Assembly (NCBI RefSeq): GCF_024713975.1
Contig: NC_091109.1
Coordinates: forward strand, 20,181,760-20,245,759
Direction: 5' to 3'
DNA: 64,000 nucleotides
Origin: Paralichthys olivaceus
Lineage: Eukaryota > Chordata > Actinopteri > Pleuronectiformes > Paralichthyidae
Shown: in pieces, positions 41,701 to 49,250 of the stretch
How the letters are laid out: each line of letters opens with the position of its first letter
Position numbering within the stretch: the stretch's first letter is position 1
Notes under the pieces: model-generated
The model's input: only the letters and a program-made list of their open reading frames with translations
Database searches by the model: none
What the model was told of the DNA's origin: nothing
Translations under genes and position numbers: made by a program

Positions 41701-44700
41701 CTGAACATAATTTGTCCTAAAAACAGAAGAAAAAAATTTTCTCTGAAAAACAAAAAAAAAAAATTACTCCGAAAAAATGAAAATAATTAGTCCGAACATA
41801 ATTAGTCCGAAAAACTAAAGAAAAAAAATTACTCCGAAAAACTGAAAAAAAATTTTAAATTGTCTGAAAAACTAAAAATAATTAGTCAGAAGATAATTTG
41901 TCCCAAATACAGAAGAAGAAAAACTTTACTCCGAAAAAACAGAAAAAATTTAAATTGTCCGAAAAACTGAAAATAATTAGTCCGAACATAATTAGTCCGA
42001 AAAACTAAAGAAAAAAAAATTACTCCGAAAAACAGAAAGAAAAAAAAATACTCAGAAAAACAGTAACAAAAAAAATTTGTCAGAAAAATAGAAAAAATTA
42101 TTCAAAAAAACAAACTAAAAAATAAATTACTCAGAAAAATCGGGTTTGTTTTTTTTTTCAAGTCAATGCAACACACTTCCGTACAGATGAGGAGTTATTT
42201 CAGTTTGAGTTTAACTTTAATTGAATGTTTGCAGGGACCACAGGGTCCAAAGGGAGACGTTGGTTTGCCAGGTGTTCAAGGACCTCCAGGACTTAGAGTA
42301 AGTGATATAGACGCGCATCTATATTAGTTGTGTATTTTTATTTTGTTGGTTATTTGTTGGTTTGTGTCTTTTGTCAGATTTTAAACTTGTTCTCTTTATA
42401 AATGTCCTTGCACCTCTAATTTCATTGCACTACTTTCCTCTGTACAAATAATAAAGGCTTTCTCTTCTATTCTCTCGCTCTTGCTCGAAGCAAATTAAAT
42501 GAGTGAAGTAAACATTTGATTTGTGTCATTAATTTTCAACACTTTCCTAGTTTAATGCGAGTTCATATTTCTGTACATGCACTTGGTATTCCTCAGGCTA
42601 CAGTGGCTTGTTTGTTTGTTTGTTTGTTTACTTTCCTGCAGGGTGAAAAGGGCGAGCCAGGATTTATCATGGCAGCAGACGGAGCCATGGTGTCAGGCCT
42701 GGCTGGTCCTGCGGGACCCAAGGGAGTCAAGGTTATACCTCCCCTTCTTTTGTTTATTAAACTTTTAACCTTATTCCTCTTTTACATGCACATGTTCTCA
42801 AGGATTTTAATATTAACACAAATTTAAATCCTTTTCAATGGAACTGCACATATCAGAGAAAATGTATTTGTGTTTGCAGGGAGATAACGGTGTAGCTGGA
42901 CCCCCTGGTGTTCAAGTAAGCCTTGACGTTGAGCAAAGGAAGCAAATTCAACTCAATTCAAATTTCTGGGTTTTTATGCTGTTTGTAAACAGAAACACTG
43001 AATATATATTTAAGACAATCAGTCCCTTTGTTTTGTTTTTTACAGGGACCTGTGGGACCCCCAGGGCCAAAAGGAGAGTTTGGTTTTCCTGGACGAGCTG
43101 TAAGCACCATGAACTCACCAAACATTACCAGTGTGATTTCAATATTAACTAAATAAATCGTTGGTTCTTTGAAACAGGTTCAGGTTCTTTTCAAAAAGCA
43201 ATTGTTTGTCTGCTGTGATAAACACCCACACATGATTTTAGGTCCAGAACACCTGCTGTTGGAGAAGCTTTTACGTTAAATGAAATCGCACAGTCGACAA
43301 ACTACCCAATTTCCCAAATGTCCCTGTGGGAATCATTAGTGTTAAAGACAATCTAGCTTTACATGTAGTTGTTTTGGATGATTGTGGATAATGTGTGTGT
43401 GTGTGTGTGTGTGTGTCTTTTAAGGGTCGTCCAGGCCCGATGGGACAAAAAGGAGACAGAGGGGACTCTGCTGGGCTGCAGGTGAGTCACACACCAGGCT
43501 GGGATAAAGAGTGAAAACTCTCACAAATGTCCAGAATGCTATTATTTCTTTTAACCTAATTAGTTAAAGTACAATAATATGTTGTATAGCTTCTAATTTT
43601 CCCTTTTTAATCTCTGTACTTTTTTGTTTAATCATCTTAATAAGGGAGCTCCAGGCCCTCCTGGACCGCCGGGCCGCCCGGGAATGTTCAACTGCCCCAA
43701 AGGAGTAAGAACGTACACTCACATACTTTCATTCATATATACTAGATATATATCTTTGTTCGTGTCATTGTGTACATGTTTCTAAATCCTCTCTGCTCTG
43801 GTTTCTGAAGACAGTTTTCCCCGTCCCTCCCAGACCCCACTGCAAAATGGCTGTAAGTCTGTGTCTACAGTTTTTTCACAAAATGTTCAGACCCTTTCAC
43901 TTTTTTTTAGCCTCGTGCAAAACTCTTTTGATCTCATTTATCCCCCCATTCATCTGCACTCAACTTATAATAAAGGGAAAAAGGTATTCAGACTCTTTGC
44001 TCTGACACTGGACGGATGTTTCTGCACCTTGAATATCTACCTGAGCAAAGTTTAATTGATGAAATCTCTGGGGAGACCTGGCGATGGTTGTCCTCCATCT
44101 GACCCGAGAGAGCTTGAGAGGATCTGAAGAGAATAATGGCAGAAAATGTCCATGTGTGATCAGATTGTTGAGTCATAAGAGGACCGTTGGCTGTAATCGC
44201 TGCTTCAACTAAGTGCTGAGTAAAGTGTCTGAATACTTGTGTCGGTGGGACATTTCAATTTCCCTCTCTAATAAATGTTTTGCTTTGCTACTCTAGGAAA
44301 TTGAGAGTAGATTGATTTGTGGGAAAAATGATTTTAGCTGCAACATAATAAAATGTAAGAAAAAAAAAAAGTAAAAGGGTCTGAGTACTTTCTGAATACA
44401 CTGTATTCATCAATATTGCTACTAAAGCATGTGTTAATAAAACCTTTTACCTCAGCCTGTGTCAGAGAATGAAACACCACTGATTGGTAAACACTTCATT
44501 CAGAGTTTCTATCTACGATGATCATACTTTTTAATAATCAACGTTTTTCACTGTGTACACGTTGAAACAGCGGAAGGCGTCAGACGTGGTGTGATTTCAC
44601 TTTTCTCTGACACAAGTTGTATAAAAGATTTTGTCCGGATTAGTAGAGAGTCACCTCAGTCACCTGCATAATCTCATCTATGGATTCAAATGAAAATTCA

Positions 44701-47700
44701 ATGATTCCCCTCTGACTTCCTCGTCGTCTCCTTCAGGTCCCTGAACGCAAACTTTCTTTCAAACTTGGTTTCCTTTGCACATCTTTCCTCTAACCTGCAT
44801 GTGGTTCTGTGTAACATCGGTACTTCCTCTAACATGTCATCACTCAGAACTGTTCAAGGATCCCATCATACTCCTGCATGCTTCACATCCAGTCTGGAAA
44901 GGTGAAGGCTCGGTGTCATAAACCAACTGAGGTAGTTTTAAAATCAACATATCGTAGCAATCTGCATGTGGATTATAATATTAACTCAACGGACTAATAC
45001 GTGATCATTTGAAGTACTCTTAGTATTTTTAAATATATAATGTTTCTGCTTGGTATTTTTCAGCTTAATCCCAATGGAAGCATTGCAGTTGGTACGTTGG
45101 TTTATTTTCCACATTTACTATAAAGTATGGATTACAAAATAATAATATAATATATTATTCTGGATATTATTACAATGAAAGATCCTTAAAAAATACTTCA
45201 TGGATTCAAGGATCGTGTTGATTTATTTATTTTTGTCTCCAAGGAAACTGTCAGACGGGATTAAAAGGAGAGAAGGGAGACAGAGGCCTTCCTGGGATGC
45301 CAGCTCCACAGAGTGAGTCAGCACATTAGAATTAATACTTAACAGCATTAAATACACAATGTCTAAAAAAAATACAAACTTTAAATATCACCTTAGAGAA
45401 ATTTTTTTTGTAATTTTCCAGTTTTTCCTGCTGTGATTTCTCATTTTTAGAATATATTTTAAATGTTTGTTCATAAGTTATAATAATTCCTTCTCTGCTT
45501 CTCACTGTGTTTTCTCCTCTGTAGATACTTTCCTGGCCAGAGGAGCCTGGGTACGTGTCAAACCAAAGTCTTCTGGTTTTGTTTTTGGAGCCTGTTGGTT
45601 TAATGTTCCATGAGACTCAGGTTTTGTTTGTGTGTCTGTGTCTGTGTCTGTGATCACAGTGGCCAACAGGGGACCAGGGTATGAAAGGGGAGAAGGGAGA
45701 CAAGGGAGAGCCCGGTATGATGGGGCAGCCAGGTATCCCCGGTAGACAAGGACTGGTGGTGAGTCCACGGATACACAACCGCATCATCTTTCTGACAGAG
45801 AATTGACAACTAAACTCAGAAACTCCCTCCTGCCATGTTTCAGGGTCCGAAAGGCGAGTCGGTGCTGGGCCCTCCAGGCCACCCTGGGGTGCCCGGCTCA
45901 CCTGGTGTCCCAGGTTATGGGAGAACTGGTCCTGTTGGTCCTCCTGGGCCACCGGGGCCTCCAGGACCCTCTGTGACACCCACAAGATACGGCTCAAGTA
46001 CAACACGTCGGCCGTACTTTTAGGATTTAATACTGTTTATTAATCTATTGAGGTTTTATGAAGTATGATGTTTTTGTTCTAGCTGGCATGACCATCGGTG
46101 GCGCTCCTGGCGCTCCTGGACTTCCTGGACCACCAGGACCTCCTGGAACCTCTGGTAGCTTAGCACCTGTAAGTGTGTTTCCTCTGGCCACACACAGTTT
46201 GTATACACGCTGCTACACATGTACAGAGTTTACTGTATATGAATATTCAACCACTGAACCTCCTCCACATGTGACTGGACTTCTCCATGTTTGTTTCTCA
46301 GCTGCAAACTTTTTCTACTCGTGAGAGCATGATGCAGAACACGGTCAGGGACGCAGAGGGAACTCTGGCGTACGTCACAACGACAGGAAGTCTTTTCCTC
46401 AAGGTTTCCCAGGGATGGAAAGAGATACAGGTAAACACTCGGACCAGTGTTGAACTTTTAGAGTTAATCTGTAGACTTTAAATACAAATAGAAGACATCA
46501 AGGCATCATCAACGCTAAACTTGAAAATGAAATGTGTACATGAATGTCAGACTATTAAACAGGCTGTTTTACAATTCGTCTAAATCTAAACAATCAGCAG
46601 AGAGAGGAAAATCAGTCTCACTGAGATTTTTCATTCTTTAAATAATGTTTATAACTTATTTGACTATTCAGAAAATGTTTGAAGTGTGTGTGTTTGATAT
46701 ATAATGCAATAGACAGACTGGTTTTCAGATTTAAACATCGCAAGCTCAACATACGGAACCAGTTTTACAACCTTGATTTTTCTTTCGTTTCCTCGTCGCA
46801 GCTCGGCAGCCTGATCTACCTCTCCAGTAACATCATACCACAAGATGAGGTGCGTGTTGCTCATTTTTATGGCTTTTACTTTTAAAGTGCTGTTGGGAAA
46901 TATTGCACAGGCCGATGCTCATCTGCATAACATCTGTTTTCTGTTCCTCCAGCCTCGAGTAGCATATCAGATAAGAGGAGACACGGTGGAAAGAATAAGT
47001 TCAGTTAAAGAGAGGGTGAGTTGAAATCACACATACTATTATTCTGAATGAATGATTGCATTTAAGTTTGAAGTGAGTTCTTGTAGCATATTATGCTACA
47101 AGCCCCTTTATTTTTTAAAAGACAGCTGAACTAACTTCAAAATGTTTTCACAGCATATTTATCATTATCAGATTTTCTAATCCAAATCCCCAGAGTAACA
47201 CTGGACCTTTGCTCCCTCTCCCTGCAGCTCAACCTGGTGGCCTTGAACCAGCCTCACTCTGGGGGCCTGATGGGGCTCGACACGGCCGACCGCATGTGTT
47301 ACGAGCAGGCCAAGGCGATGGGTTTGGCTCCGAACTACCGCGCCTTCATCTCCGCCCACAGGCAGGACCTGGTCCATGTGGTTTACCCTGGTTTCCGTGA
47401 AACTCTGCCTGTCACCAACCTCAGGGTGAGTCTGCTCCCCTTTTCAATGTCTGTCAGGGGTTCACCCTCCACCTCTGCGTGTCTCACCCGCTCTGTGTCG
47501 TCTCTCAGGGAGACGTGATGTTCAGGAACTGGCGGGGGATTTTCAACGGCGACGGGGGACCAATAAATTCCCGGATACCCATCTACTCCTTCGATGGCCG
47601 GGACGTTTTAGCCGACCCCTTCTGGTCAGTAAACTTTAATGACTGCACGCCTCTTTGTTTGTTCCCTTGAATTTGTCAAGTTTATATCTTCTGCCCTCTA

Positions 47701-47910
47701 CCTGCCAGGCCTCACAAGAACATCTGGCACGGCTCCACCAGCAGGGGTTTCCGTGTGGTGGACAAACACTGTGAGACGTGGCGAGCGGATCACGTGTCCG
47801 TCATGGGTCAGTCGTCCAGCCTGACTTCAGGGCTGCTCCTGGGCCAGCAGACGCGAAGCTGTTCCAACGAGTACATCGTCCTTTGCATAGAGACCCACAA
47901 AAACCCTTAA
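1045..47910 (+). CDS. col15a1: Collagen type XV alpha-1 chain (multi-exon gene, whole coding span)
   Basis: Multiplexin collagen of basement-membrane zones: a secreted homotrimer carrying glycosaminoglycan chains and releasing an endostatin-like C-terminal domain. Exons by splice signals and phase: 1045-1055, 1153-1235, 26066-26313, 26391-26561, 26734-26865, 30203-30277, 31689-31781, 32876-33014, 33241-33284, 33439-33654, 33819-33845, 34052-34114, 34308-34388, 34701-34748, 34855-34998, 35204-35290, 35771-35824, 36146-36181, 36346-36471, 36910-36969, 37074-37100, 37232-37276, 37590-37652, 38036-38071, 38167-38250, 38341-38406, 42235-42297, 42642-42731, 42880-42915, 43046-43099, 43425-43481, 43645-43704, 43811-43852, 44848-44931, 45064-45091, 45244-45312, 45525-45550, 45660-45758, 45844-45997, 46083-46168, 46302-46430, 46802-46849, 46953-47015, 47228-47425, 47509-47624, 47709-47910. 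The sum is 3963 nt, in frame. XV rather than XVIII because of [10 protein letters not shown] and [10 protein letters not shown] in the N-domain and [11 protein letters not shown] in the collagenous part. Least certain are exons 1-2 and 44848-45091. Confidence 0.93.
3050..3425. repeat. Degenerate (GAAT/AATGA)n-rich stretch
   Basis: Runs of the tetranucleotide GAAT occur near 3052-3066 and 3267-3290, with many scattered AAATGA and AATAAATGAG variants between and after them to about 3425. It looks like an old, decayed tetranucleotide microsatellite within intron 2. No coding or terminal-repeat structure is visible. Confidence 0.6.
8401..8700. mobile_element. Truncated Tc1-like DNA transposon fragment
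   Basis: Starts with CGGCCAAAAGTAAGGAGAC, a diverged copy of the GGCCAAAAGTATGTGGACA terminal repeat of a common fish Tc1-like family. It continues with that family's internal signature: GAGCATGAGTGAGAGTGGCAC, GAGGCCTGG, TTCATCCCAAAGGTGTTGGA, TTGAGGTCGGAGG, CAGGTCAGTCAAG. Homology stops near 8700 and no opposite terminal repeat or transposase frame follows, so only about 300 bp of one end remains. It lies in intron 2 of col15a1. Confidence 0.8.
16148..16455. repeat. Dispersed teleost repeat, probably from a non-LTR retrotransposon
   Basis: The stretch includes TGTCCCTCTCCCTGGCGACG, TTCCAGCTCTTCCTCAGTGATCC, GCTCCCAGGCCAGACGGGAT, CTACCTCGTGGGTCTCCT and TCCCTCTGGATGTCTGAACTCC in order. This order and wording match a repeat I know from many fish genomes. 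I cannot name the family with certainty; a LINE-derived origin is my inference. No intact reading frame remains. Further coding homology upstream or downstream is not evident. Confidence 0.65.
26066..26865 (+). other. col15a1: col15a1 exons 3-5: laminin-G-like (TSPN) N-terminal domain
   Basis: Exons 26066-26313, 26391-26561 and 26734-26865 join in phase to give the domain common to collagens XV and XVIII. It opens with [20 protein letters not shown] and [20 protein letters not shown] and runs through [22 protein letters not shown] and [14 protein letters not shown] to [17 protein letters not shown]. Two cysteines are expected in this fold: one is in YMDCEEY, the other in [10 protein letters not shown] of the next exon. 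Wording is closest to COL15A1. This domain is the strongest evidence for gene identity. Confidence 0.95.
26925..27310. mobile_element. Possible MITE-like element
   Basis: Contains GCCTGTGTCCCGATTCGGGC at the left and a segment around 26975-27000 with TGCAGCCTTCGAAGGATGCA, followed by CGATCCTGTGTCCC. TTCGAAGG-containing segments next to TGTCCC termini recall small non-autonomous fish DNA elements. The right boundary (near GCCTCATCCTGCGAGACCAC) is a guess and no clear target duplication is seen. Confidence 0.35.
28927..29034. repeat. Short inverted-repeat (MITE-like) element
   Basis: The left arm 28927-28949 (CTGTAAATAAAGATGGACGA and on) is the reverse complement of the right arm 29012-29034 with two mismatches over 23 bases. 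The arms enclose about 60 bp. The transcript could fold into a hairpin, but a decayed foldback element in intron 5 of col15a1 is the simpler reading. Confidence 0.6.
30446..31120. mobile_element. Internally deleted Tc1-like element with a second repeat inserted
   Basis: The left end CTGGCCAAAAGTATACAGAC matches the terminal repeat seen at 8401. Near 30944-31055 the opposite strand of the same family appears: CAGACCTCAGCCCCATCC, GGTCAACTGGAATGCAGAGT, TTAATGCTGTTGTAGCTGCA. The two ends are thus inverted relative to each other, as in a complete but internally deleted element. No transposase frame survives. Sequence at about 30491-30690 does not belong to the family and looks like a later insertion. 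Confidence 0.7.
30491..30690. repeat. Probable fish MITE nested in the Tc1 relic
   Basis: GAAGTACAAATACTTGGCTG, TGCTGTACTTAAGTCGATTT, GTAGTTATACTTGATTATAT and TTTCTACTCCTCAACATTTT resemble the very common fish repeat written in ACTT/AAGTA-rich words. It interrupts the Tc1-like homology on both sides, so it is probably younger. Boundaries are approximate. Confidence 0.5.
31782..32875 (+). other. col15a1 intron 7 (1.1 kb)
   Basis: Starts with a (CA)n tract (about 31784-31803). Nothing else recognisable: no splice-bounded frame with collagen-like or acidic content and no transposon signature. Confidence 0.5.
33439..34748 (+). other. col15a1: col15a1 exons 10-14: first Gly-X-Y block and an acidic interruption
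   Basis: Exon 10 (33439-33654) leads from non-collagenous INLNPLHAQ into [19 protein letters not shown] and further triplets. Exons 11-13 (27, 63 and 81 nt, multiples of nine as usual for collagen exons) continue with [28 protein letters not shown] and [13 protein letters not shown]. The triplets break at RTSMGSMFL, and exon 14 reads [16 protein letters not shown]. The SG flanked by glutamates in exon 14 is another candidate glycosaminoglycan site. Introns are short (about 160-310 nt). Confidence 0.9.
34855..35290 (+). other. col15a1: col15a1 exons 15-16: Gly-X-Y block followed by a Ser-Gly repeat exon
   Basis: Exon 15 (34855-34998, 144 nt) encodes [19 protein letters not shown], an imperfection TASGDVFPG and more triplets ending GLP. 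Exon 16 (35204-35290, 87 nt) is non-collagenous: VIVDWF then alternating Ser and Gly, [11 protein letters not shown] and [12 protein letters not shown]. It is bounded by TTTCCAG and GTATAA and stays in frame. At DNA level it is a GGTTCT-type minisatellite. Human COL15A1 has a GSGSGD-containing stretch at the comparable place, so this is probably a glycosaminoglycan attachment cluster. Confidence 0.88.
35291..35770 (+). other. col15a1 intron 16 with GT-rich tracts
   Basis: 480 nt. Two GT-rich microsatellites at about 35393-35408 and 35421-35438, then anonymous sequence up to a clean TTCTTGCAG acceptor. No exon is evident. Confidence 0.55.
35771..36969 (+). other. col15a1: col15a1 exons 17-20: Gly-X-Y block and interruption
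   Basis: Exons 35771-35824 ([18 protein letters not shown]), 36146-36181 ([12 protein letters not shown]), 36346-36471 ([16 protein letters not shown]..., [13 protein letters not shown], then FTLDYE) and 36910-36969 ([20 protein letters not shown]). The break [20 protein letters not shown] is acidic and carries one more Ser-Gly-like neighbourhood. All exons are in phase 0 and preceded by good pyrimidine tracts. Confidence 0.9.
37074..38406 (+). other. col15a1: col15a1 exons 21-26: Gly-X-Y block and N-glycosylated interruption
   Basis: Exons 37074-37100, 37232-37276, 37590-37652, 38036-38071 and 38167-38250 are 27, 45, 63, 36 and 84 nt of triplets, for example [15 protein letters not shown] and [13 protein letters not shown]. 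The triplets end at [14 protein letters not shown], and exon 26 (38341-38406) reads [20 protein letters not shown] then SA. It has two adjacent N-glycosylation sequons (NDT and NFS). Human COL15A1 also interrupts its helix with a NIT/NFS-type segment, supporting homology. Confidence 0.9.
37490..37551. repeat. LINE-type 3' tail with (TCTAA)n
   Basis: AATTTCCCTGTTGTGGGATG then AATAAAGTATATC and about four copies of TCTAA. This resembles the short 3' end of fish L2-like retrotransposons, which finish in a short tandem tail. Only about 60 bp is present, inside intron 22. A similar but weaker GTACAAATAATAAAGGCTTT segment is seen near 42442. Confidence 0.5.
38407..42234 (+). other. col15a1 intron 26 (3.8 kb), dominated by an AT-rich tandem array
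   Basis: Apart from about 150 nt at the left and about 90 nt at the right, the whole intron is the array described at 38560-42140. The acceptor GTTTGCAG of the next exon (42235) lies about 95 nt beyond the array. Neighbouring introns in this block are mostly 100-400 nt, so the array accounts for the large size. Confidence 0.85.
38560..42140. repeat. Higher-order minisatellite/satellite-like array, about 93-bp monomer
   Basis: About 3.6 kb of extremely A-rich tandem repeats on the + strand. The monomer of about 93 bp contains four sub-motifs, each opening with TCC/TCT/TCAGAAA: TCCGAAAAACAGAAG, TCCGAAAAACTGAAAAAAT, TCTGAAAAACTAAAAATAAT and TCAGAAAATAATTTG. Larger blocks repeat nearly perfectly. 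The marker GTCCTAAAAACAGAAG recurs at 39660, 40500, 41061 and 41715, spacings of 840, 561 and 654 bp, close to 9, 6 and 7 monomers. The left edge (about 38560-38775) is largely in the opposite, T-rich orientation. Long lysine-rich frames inside it are by-products of A-rich repetition. Confidence 0.93.
42235..43852 (+). other. col15a1: col15a1 exons 27-33: Gly-X-Y block ending in [12 protein letters not shown]
   Basis: Exons 42235-42297, 42642-42731, 42880-42915, 43046-43099, 43425-43481, 43645-43704 and 43811-43852. Triplets such as [49 protein letters not shown] and [19 protein letters not shown] are broken by [16 protein letters not shown] in exon 28. Exons 32-33 end the helix with MFNCPKG and [14 protein letters not shown]; these two cysteines probably bridge chains. 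The FPxPxRPHCKM motif is specific to collagen XV. Exon 28 uses a GTTATA donor, weak but in frame. Confidence 0.9.
43391..43417 (+). repeat. (GT)n microsatellite beside a col15a1 splice acceptor
   Basis: ATGTGTGTG-type run ending about 8 nt before the TCTTTTAAG acceptor of exon 31 (43425). It takes the place of part of the usual pyrimidine tract. Confidence 0.75.
43865..44406. mobile_element. Internally deleted Tc1-like transposon (542 bp) in intron 33
   Basis: The left end TACAGTTTTTTCACAAAATG... and the right end ...TACTTTCTGAATACACTGTA are inverted copies (23 of 29 bases agree by eye), both with the CAGACCC/GGGTCTG inner edge of a well-known fish Tc1 family. Inside are family words: AAAAGGTATTCAGACTCTTT, GGATGTTTCTGCACCTTGA, AGAGCTTGAGAGGATCTG, GGCTGTAATCGCTGC and GTAAAGTGTCTGAATACTTG. 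Most of the transposase gene is missing, so it cannot move by itself. The left end starts only 12 bp after the exon 33 splice site. Confidence 0.85.
44456..44486 (+). other. Candidate alternative col15a1 exon
   Basis: Bounded by TTTTACCTCAG and GTAAAC, it reads [10 protein letters not shown] in phase 0, ending in phase 1. It could join exon 33 (KMA) directly to the exon at 45244, giving [16 protein letters not shown]; human COL15A1 also has PV after the HCKM motif. However, it lies 50 bp beyond a Tc1 relic and would exclude the exon pair at 44848-45091. Either an alternative exon or a chance resemblance. Confidence 0.25.
44848..45091 (+). other. col15a1: col15a1 exons 34-35 (candidate): short non-collagenous linker
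   Basis: 44848-44931 (84 nt, after ATCACTCAG, before GTAGTT) reads [18 protein letters not shown] then [10 protein letters not shown]. 45064-45091 (28 nt, after ATTTTTCAG, before GTACGT) reads LNPNGSIAV and ends in phase 1. Together they keep the frame from KMA (43852) to [15 protein letters not shown] (45244). A shorter donor at 44902 (AAG-GTGAAG) also keeps frame. There are three cysteines and an NCS sequon in the linker. No family match is known to me for this linker, so support is splice logic plus reading frame. Confidence 0.5.
45244..46168 (+). other. col15a1: col15a1 exons 36-40: last Gly-X-Y blocks
   Basis: Exons 45244-45312 ([18 protein letters not shown]), 45525-45550 (NTFLARGAW), 45660-45758 ([19 protein letters not shown]...), 45844-45997 ([18 protein letters not shown]..., then [20 protein letters not shown]) and 46083-46168 ([19 protein letters not shown]..., GTSGSLAP). 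Several exons here split codons (phase 1 or 2), unlike the phase-0 exons upstream, yet all junctions agree. GPKGES-x-x-G followed by proline-rich triplets matches the C-terminal collagenous domains of collagens XV and XVIII. Confidence 0.9.
46302..47015 (+). other. col15a1: col15a1 exons 41-43: trimerization domain and hinge with RGD
   Basis: Exon 46302-46430 encodes [20 protein letters not shown] and continues [23 protein letters not shown], the trimerization fold of multiplexins (compare human GTFIYLRDSTEFFIRVRDGW). Exon 46802-46849 ([16 protein letters not shown]) completes it. Exon 46953-47015 ([20 protein letters not shown], then R) is the protease-sensitive hinge; it contains an RGD at 46974-46982. 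No His-x-His cluster precedes the endostatin domain, so the zinc site of collagen XVIII endostatin is probably absent. Confidence 0.88.
47228..47910 (+). other. col15a1: col15a1 exons 44-46: endostatin-like domain and stop codon
   Basis: Exons 47228-47425, 47509-47624 and 47709-47910. Readings include [109 protein letters not shown] and TAA at 47908. The four cysteines of the endostatin fold (MCYE, KHCET, RSCSN, VLCIE) are all present. In collagen XV this fragment (restin) is cleaved off and restrains angiogenesis. The sequence differs noticeably from both human family members, so paralogue status (a or b) is not settled here. Confidence 0.95.
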
Positions 47911-49250
47911 ATCCCGTCCCAACCCTCCCCCGACGACGCCCCATACCACTCCACCGAGGAACCCGTCTCCGCCGCCGTGGAACATTCTGGGAAAGAACGT
48001 CATTTTCAGCACATGGTTGGTGCTATGTGTCGCATTTTGTGGCAGGAAACCCCGTCTTTTACAAAACAGGATGTTTATACTTGTTTTTCTCCTCACGTCA
48101 CTTTCTGAGGAGAAAGATTCAGATGCAGTAACAAACAGAGATTTATCGTGATGTGAAGTCGACGCTACTTTTTGAGGATTCCTTGCAAAAGAATTTCCGT
48201 TTGTGTTGTAAAGTAACATGATAGATTTCCCATTAACTCGGCTGTTGTGGCACATAATGTAAAATGCAGCAGAGCCTGATGGCGGCTGCCAGTCTTCGTA
48301 GCGATGATCGTAGTAATTCGAGACGTTAACGCTGTCCTTTCAAAGTAAATAACTTATTACTGTTAAAATGATAAATGCGGCACCTTTAATTTGTGTCAGT
48401 TTGCGAGAATCAAACAAAGCAACACAAACGGCTTCACATAGTCACCCGGGTGTGTTGAGGATGAGACGTCTCTTTTGCATTTGTCTCGTCGTTCTTCAAA
48501 AGACTGAACGTCGAGACCGAGGACACACTTGTCCGCAGAAATGTGCACCTGAACCTGAAACCTGCCCTGAGAGATCTCCAAAGACTTTTCAACGGAAGCG
48601 TCAAAATGCGACTTTTGTTGTTTTGTTGTCACGGATATAGTTTTTTTTGTTTTTATATTTGTCAAGAATTTCAGGAGAAGTTTACTCAACATTTCAAGAG
48701 CCAGACCTTAAAGCTCGTCCCTCGTCCAACAGCAGGACGACCTGACGACCAGTGTTGCCGCCAAAGTAAATATCGTTGCACTGTACTTCATTTTACAAAT
48801 ATTTTTTAGTTCGACATTTTCATTCTTGAATGTGTTCTTAGCTTTTCTTACACCTCGGTGATCTCACTCCTTAGCAGCTCCTCTTCTTTATAGCCTATTT
48901 AATTTAAATCCATTTTGATTTATTTATACCGTCACAGCACATAACATGAAATCAAATGATTAAATTTAAGAATGTAATTTATCGTTCATTGTTTGTCAAA
49001 TGACTGTTTTTTATTTTCCTCACTTTTTTGACATTTAATTTTGTACAGTTCTTTTTTTTTTTTTTAGCTCATAGTTTTCTGGAGAATGTCGACAAACTCA
49101 AAACAAAAAATGCACACAATATAAACAAGCAAAAAAATATTTTCATAACCAAAAAACAAAACTTTATAAAGTCCATGCTGGTGAAAGTGAGAGCACATGT
49201 TTTTGTATAAATGTTGGTGCTTTGTTGAATAAAGATTTTTCTTTTCATAA
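47911..49250 (+). other. col15a1 3' untranslated region
   Basis: From the stop codon to just beyond an AATAAA at 49228-49233. The sequence is AT-rich with a poly-T run near 49051-49065. Short frames in it have no similarity I recognise. The exact cleavage point is not known; about 49250 is an estimate from the poly(A) signal. Confidence 0.6.
49228..49233 (+). terminator. Polyadenylation signal AATAAA for col15a1
   Basis: Canonical AATAAA about 1.3 kb after the col15a1 stop, followed by a T-rich stretch (GATTTTTCTTTTC). It is the best-placed canonical hexamer before the next gene. Confidence 0.6.

Noticed and set aside
47827..48255. 142-codon minus-strand frame overlapping the endostatin exon and 3' UTR
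   Set aside because: Antisense shadow of a well-supported terminal exon with no similarity of its own.
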